Source of the DNA: Misgurnus anguillicaudatus
Taxonomy: Eukaryota > Chordata > Actinopteri > Cypriniformes > Cobitidae
Direction of reading: 5' to 3'
NCBI RefSeq assembly: GCF_027580225.2
Contig: NC_073342.2
Coordinates: 16,972,001 to 17,036,000, forward strand
Length of the DNA stretch: 64,000 nucleotides
In this document: piece after piece, positions 59,540 to 64,000 of the stretch
Numbering within the stretch: the stretch's first letter is position 1
Layout of the letters: each line of letters starts with the position of its first letter
The notes under the pieces: model-generated
Told to the model about the DNA's origin: nothing
Database searches by the model: none
Seen by the model: only the letters and a program-made list of their open reading frames with translations
Made by a program: the position numbers and the translations under genes

Positions 59540-60384
59540 AGGCAGGGTATCTGATTTTGAAAAATGCTAACGGTAGCCTACTAGCACTGAAATCACAATC
59601 CCACCCTCCATTAAAATCGCCATCCAAAGCCACGCCTCCTCCAAAACACATGACACGCACAGACCATACGCCCACATCTCATGTCTTATTCACCAGTGAG
59701 AAAACTTTGTAGTACAAAGTGAATAACATTACCAAAATAACCAACATAAATCGAAATTAGTTAAAGCATGTTTTCGGTTGTGTAGACGTAGTAGTATATC
59801 GTTATGCTAATTCGTAAAGGAACACAAATTTCATAAGCAACACAATGTTTCATCAAAGTAAAATATCTGAATCCATCTCAATGCAAACATATTGCGTACC
59901 TACCTTACCAAAATAAGCCGTGCAACGACCCTTTCAGACCCTTTGCCTCCTGCAGCTGTTTGCATCTCGTGGTAAAGCAGTAAAGTTGCCGATGTTAATT
60001 TGGGTTTTTGCTCTTTAGGGGTCCAGGCAGTTTTTGCTGTTGTTGTTTCCAAAAATTTATTTTGCTTTGTGGCTCCTGTGCAGGTTGTCAATTCAGCAGA
60101 AACGTTTGCCATTCTCCCTCTGTTTACAGATGGGATGTGAGTGCACGTGAACGCGCCATTGACATATGGTGTGTGCGTGAACAGGCTCCGCGGTGGCATA
60201 TGCAAAACATGTTCACAGATGAGGGGCAATGCATGCATCCAATTATTGCGTTCGGTCCGAGTTCAATGATTTGTTGAATATTTATTGGTCCTACGCCTTT
60301 CACAGATGACATATATTTATAAAAAATACATTTAAACAACTTAACATAGTGATTGCTATCAGGATGAGAGGAGACTGCCTGCCT
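59540..60384. mobile_element. TTAA-flanked element, AGGCAGG type
   Basis: TTAA at 59536-59539 and 60385-60388. Ends AGGCAGGGTATCTGATTTTG and GACTGCCTGCCT are short inverted repeats. The 112-codon minus-strand frame within (59900-60238) has no recognised similarity. Its 5' end resembles the smaller element at 47263-47501, so they may be related families. Confidence 0.75.
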
Positions 60385-60388
60385 TTAA

Positions 60389-61074
60389 AGGAATAGTCTA
60401 CTCATTTTCAATATTAAAATATGTTATTACCTTAACTAAGAATTGTTGATACATCCCTCTATCATCTGTGTGCGTGCACGTAAGCGCTGGAGCGCGCTGT
60501 GACGCTTCGATAGCATTTAGCTTAGCCCCATTCATTCAATGGTACCATTTAGAGATAAAGTTAGAAGTGATCAAACACATCAACGTTTTTCCTATTTAAG
60601 ACGAGTAGTTATACGAGCAAGTTTGGTGGTACAAAATAAAACGTAGCGCTTTTCTTTTCTAAGCGGATTTAAAAGAGGAGCTACATTTTATGGCGTAAAA
60701 GCACTTTTGGGAGTACTTCGACTCGGCGCAGTAACACCCTCCCTCTCCCAAGTACACCCAAAAGTGCTATTACGCCATAAAATATAGTTCCTCTTTTAAA
60801 TCCGCTTAGAAAAGCGCTACGTTTTATTTTGTACCACCAAACTTGCTCGTATAACTACTCGTCTTAAATAGGAAAAACGTTGATGTGTTTGGTCACTTCT
60901 AACTTTATCTCTAAATGGTACCATTGAATGAATGGGGCTAAGCTAAATGCTATCGAAGCATCGCAGTGCGCTCCAGCGCTTACGTGCACGCACACAGATG
61001 ATAGAGGGATATATCAACAATTCTTAGTTAAGGTAATAACATATTTTAATATTGAAAATGAGTAGACTATTCCT
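60389..61074. mobile_element. TTAA-flanked near-perfect palindrome of 686 bp
   Basis: TTAA at 60385-60388 and 61075-61078. Ends AGGAATAGTCTACTCATTTT and AAAATGAGTAGACTATTCCT are perfect inverses. Two arms of about 325 bases match almost throughout (TTAGCTTAGCCCCATTCATT / AATGAATGGGGCTAAGCTAA; AAAACGTAGCGCTTTTCT / AGAAAAGCGCTACGTTTT), around a centre of about 30 bases with GACTCGGCGCAG. Distantly related to Family B. Confidence 0.93.
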
Positions 61075-61474
61075 TTAACTGTGTGCTTACCATAAGTTAT
61101 CAAAACATCTTCTTCCATCAGTTATCACAATTTTCCATAATTTTTGTTTTCCTACTATGAAAGTCTCATAATCTATTTCTAAAATTGGGAGCATCAAAGT
61201 TTGATTCCAATCATTCATTTCAATCTTTGACATGACCTTATTCAGTCAACATTAGGGTTATATTTTCACACAAATTGGGTAACACATTTACAGCCATGTG
61301 CTTTCAGCGTGATAAATGACCATAACTAGATACATTTGTTATGCTCTGTTTGTTTACTAATACAAACCACATAAAATGTTAGTATAACGCCCATTTAATC
61401 CAAATTTAATTAAAACCAAAACAAGTTACAAAACTCTGCTAACTAAACATTTGAAAAGCATCATACTTGTTGAT

Positions 61475-61477
<3 letters not shown>

Positions 61478-61529
<52 letters not shown>
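61478..61529. repeat. CT microsatellite
   Basis: Uninterrupted (CT)n of about 50 bases. Confidence 0.98.
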
Positions 61530-61534
<5 letters not shown>

Positions 61535-61776
61535 GTTGACCTGATTTCATTAGGAAATTCAAATTAACCATGTGCTACATTCAGCTGGTAATTGGCACTG
61601 TGCAAAAATGACATCATTGACCGACCCGCTCTGAATAAAGTTGGTTTATCGCTGCTTACCTTACAGCAGGACCATGTGGCTTTTATATGGTGTCAAAACA
61701 GCCCAAAAGCTCCAAGGAAAATGAACACAAGTCTTTCTTTACCTATCTCAGCATATACTTACAAACTAAAGCTTTT

Positions 61777-61778
<2 letters not shown>

Positions 61779-61825
<47 letters not shown>
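61779..61825. repeat. CT microsatellite
   Basis: Uninterrupted (CT)n, about 46 bases, 250 bases from the previous one. Confidence 0.98.
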
Positions 61826-61831
<6 letters not shown>

Positions 61832-61913
61832 CCACAAGTACACCAATTAGTGTTGAATCAGTATGCAGTAAACGCCTCATCACAAGCATACCAGAGCCAG
61901 CCGTGCACAGCTG

Positions 61914-61918
<5 letters not shown>

Positions 61919-62001
<83 letters not shown>
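61919..62001. repeat. CA microsatellite
   Basis: Uninterrupted (CA)n of about 80 bases. Confidence 0.98.
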
Positions 62002-62189
62002 ATGCAAACCGGAAAATTATTTATTAGCGAACTTAAGTGAGTCAGTGCATCTTACTCTATTGACCTTTCTGGACAAAATATCTATGTGGATGATTCTCGA
62101 TTCAGTGTGACAATTTATTCATAAATGTGACCCAGAAGTCATTTTAATTTAATATTTCTACATAAAATCATCCTACGTAATGTAAAGAA

Positions 62190-62335
62190 CATTCTGTGAA
62201 AATATAACTTTAATATCTTTAAGGTCTTTAATGAGTAAGATTGAAATTAAAGTGAAATCAAACTTTGATGTTCCTAATCTCATCATTAGATTACAAGACT
62301 TCATCCTGGATTTCACAGACAAGGTCCCACATGTT
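62190..62335. repeat. Family F repeat, partial
   Basis: GTGAAAATATAACTTTAATATC followed by GAAATCAAACTTTGATGTTCCT and CACAGACAAGGTCCCACAT matches the Family F copies at 20255 and 47235. Confidence 0.65.
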
Positions 62336-63334
62336 ACACGTTTAAGATCATTCAGGGGCTCGCTTCCTGTTAAGATTAAACATAATTTAGTGAAGTTTCC
62401 TTTCAACAGTCCACATGCTCTCAGTCAAACAATTGGGCCACACACACTTTACAATGCCGCACAAAGCAACTATGCATTACTCTAGGGATTTATATCTGGA
62501 ATTCCTAGCATGCAAGATGCTCAATTGTTACCAACCACAAGCTTCAGTAAGGCCATAAATGAAAAACTTCAGAAGAAACCCTACATAGCTCAGATAGTGT
62601 AAATCACGCCTGCCGTAATTACATGACAACTTGCCAATAATGTGTCACAAACACAGCATGCAATTACAGACTCGTAAAACTGTGAAAATGATGAGCAGTT
62701 ATCCGACTCAAGTGAAAAAAAAAGGGTGGTTCGGATTGCTATCGTTGCAAAATGTTGCGATGAGAAATATTTCTTAAGTGTGGAATTGATAATTCACATC
62801 CAAAAATGTCTCACATATACAAAGTGAAACAATTCACCAACAATTACTGATAGTGTTAAGTTGAGGTAATAGAAAATGTAATTATTCTCCTGATATAAAA
62901 ACAATGAAACTCTATGAGATGCCTTTATGTATATACTGTATGTGTGGGAAACTATAAAAACTACAGATGAAGTTTGTCTGTTAACAAATTACTAGTAGCA
63001 TCTCTAAACAGTACAGATTACATTCCTACCACACACAGCTGTTCCTATAGCTGCACACCAGACCGTAAAACAAACATAGACAGCATTACAATACTTAAGC
63101 ACTTAAAGGACTCAGCACAAGTTCAGGTTCAGTACAAGTTCAATCGACATCATCTGTGACTACTGTACATTACTACAGAAGCGACTTTGATCCATCAGAC
63201 TGTATAACAAACATGTAAACAGTACACATGTAAACTCAAAATTTTAAGGCAACCATGTCACTTGCGACATGTTAAAACACACACAACTTAAGACTAACTT
63301 GCTGATTTGTGTAGTCTGATGCTGTATAACTCAC

Positions 63335-63474
63335 CTCTTTCCTGAGGACACGCAGAGATTGAAGGTTTCATTCGGTCACACTGATTGAAGCTCTGGCTGC
63401 GTCTGCTGGGGTTGCAGGTTCGAGGTTTACACTCTCCGCCCGCTCCAGCCGTCCTCACCGAGGGGCTTGGAAGC
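63335..63474 (-). CDS. nav3: nav3 exon A (rightmost exon in the window)
   Basis: 140 nt, phase 2 in, phase 1 out. Acceptor CTTTCTGTCAG, donor GTGAGTT. Encodes LPSPSVRTAGAGGECKPRTC, NPSRRSQSFNQCDRMKPSIS and ACPQER. PSRRSQSFN.YDKSKP of human NAV3 identifies it. The preceding exon lies right of the window. Confidence 0.94.
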
Positions 63475-64000
63475 CTGACAGAAAGTTCAGTCAGAAATAA
63501 CAAAAAACATTCATCCAATCTCTGAAAATGCGCAAGATGAAAGTGGCAATTATATAAATGACCTACAGCGACCTTATAATATTAAAGTCAATATCTGATC
63601 ATAAAGACGAGAACAAAGTGACTATTGAATGGGATTCACATGCTTATTTGACCCAGAGGACACGAGGCTTTGTAGGAACACAAGATCGCCAGTAGATGGC
63701 CATCTTGTGTAGGCACAAAGGGCACAACACATCTAACATAGAGTATGGAGGACTACAAGAGTCATGCAAAATGTAATAAAGAACTTCAATATTTAATAAC
63801 TACCTGGACAATAAAAATAGCAATTAATACATTTGTTTAAAAATTCATTAATTCATCTATAAATAAATAGACAAAGTTACAAAAATAATCATTATGTAAC
63901 ATTTTATTAGGCAATAAAAAGTGAGATTATAAAAATAACGTAGAAATGAAATATTAATCCATTAATAAATATAACAATTTACAAAAACAACATAAAACAC
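63475..64000. other. nav3 intron, right edge of the window
   Basis: AT-rich intronic DNA. No further exon upstream of exon A and no repeat with definable ends within the last 526 bases. Confidence 0.6.

Larger units (their letters stand above)
59341..61142. mobile_element. Family D (Angel-like) element split by two TTAA elements
   Basis: The left arm (59341-59539, TGGATAGTCCATCCAAAACT to AATGGGTACCATTAA) and the right arm (from 61079, CTGTGTGCTTACCATAAGTT, TCAAAACATCTTCTTCC, about 61142) are the two halves of one fold-back. Between them sit 59540-60384 and 60389-61074, so two later insertions occurred at the central TTAA. Confidence 0.75.
58792..63334. other. Intron between exons B and A
   Basis: 4.5 kb with a Family F repeat, a Family D element broken by two TTAA elements, CT and CA microsatellites and a second Family F copy at the left of 62340. 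The rest (62340-63330, 59050-59340) shows no exon or named repeat. Confidence 0.7.
3931..63474 (-). other. nav3: nav3 gene, internal part (18 coding exons, both ends outside the window)
   Basis: Neuron navigator 3 is a large cytoplasmic protein of the UNC-53/NAV family that associates with microtubule plus ends and acts in neurite outgrowth and cell migration; the family has an N-terminal CH domain, long Ser/Pro-rich linkers, coiled coils and a C-terminal AAA+ domain. The window encodes the linker and the start of the coiled-coil region. NAV3 rather than NAV1 or NAV2 is chosen from signatures recalled for NAV3, such as YNHPNTATVAPF followed by a Tyr-Arg end (exon B), GKTDDAKVSEKGR (exon I), KQVP..ENMKNS..ISNPHAT (exon J) and LVAAFEQSLGNMTIRLQSL (exon P). 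All 18 exons have AG/GT borders on the minus strand and every junction is phase-consistent, giving one 4015-nt open frame. The CH domain (right) and AAA+ domain (left) are not in the window. Orthology is very likely; the species is not determined. Confidence 0.95.

Noticed and set aside
59900..60238. 112-codon minus-strand frame
   Set aside because: Inside a TTAA-flanked element, no transposase motif, no host similarity, no splice context.
61592..62110. 172-codon plus-strand frame
   Set aside because: Runs through CT and CA microsatellites (Leu-Ser and His-Thr runs); the non-repeat parts have no similarity.
1..64000. CRISPR arrays, bacterial operons, phage or integrated virus genes
   Set aside because: No regularly spaced direct repeats with unique spacers, no dense coding, and no viral protein similarity was seen; the window is intron-rich vertebrate DNA.

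Overview
The window is a piece of a vertebrate nuclear genome, most likely from a ray-finned fish of the carp/zebrafish group (Cypriniformes). One gene with consensus GT/AG splice sites and long introns spans nearly all of it. The introns are packed with short palindromic DNA transposons of the kinds abundant in cyprinids, with tRNA-derived SINEs and with microsatellites. The group assignment rests on repeat style and protein similarity recalled from memory, not on a search.

The gene is on the minus strand and is the middle part of nav3 (neuron navigator 3, an UNC-53 family cytoskeletal protein). I placed 18 consecutive coding exons between 63474 and 3931, in every case by splice sites, by matching codon phase from exon to exon, and by similarity to vertebrate NAV3. 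They total 4015 nt (about 1338 codons), a little over half of a full-length NAV3. The gene starts to the right of the window, where the calponin-homology domain would be, and ends to the left, where the rest of the coiled coils and the AAA+ ATPase domain would be.

Layout from the 5' side of the gene (right) to the 3' side (left): exons A-C (63474-57291); a candidate alternative first exon at 53713-54016 that splices in phase into exon D (52807-52918); exons E and F (49555-49899, 42413-42535); a 21-kb intron holding a 2.35-kb CCAT-type satellite and a second candidate alternative first exon at 26811-26950 that splices in phase into exon G (21103-21232); exons H-K (19525-15208); exons L-R (14894-3931), which include a 24-nt microexon N. 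Between J and K a short NTL-containing sequence with a good donor may be a decayed or variable form of an exon conserved in other NAV genes.

The introns carry at least five palindromic families, several of them flanked by TTAA and often inserted into one another, hAT-type elements with 8-bp duplications, a Tc1-type transposon whose transposase has lost two of its three catalytic residues, and a PIF/Harbinger-like element nested inside that. I see no second protein-coding host gene, no structural RNA gene, no CRISPR array and no bacterial features. The most interesting host observations are the two phase-compatible internal first exons, which predict N-terminally shortened Nav3 proteins lacking the CH domain. 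Family letters A-F used for repeats are local labels for this window only.
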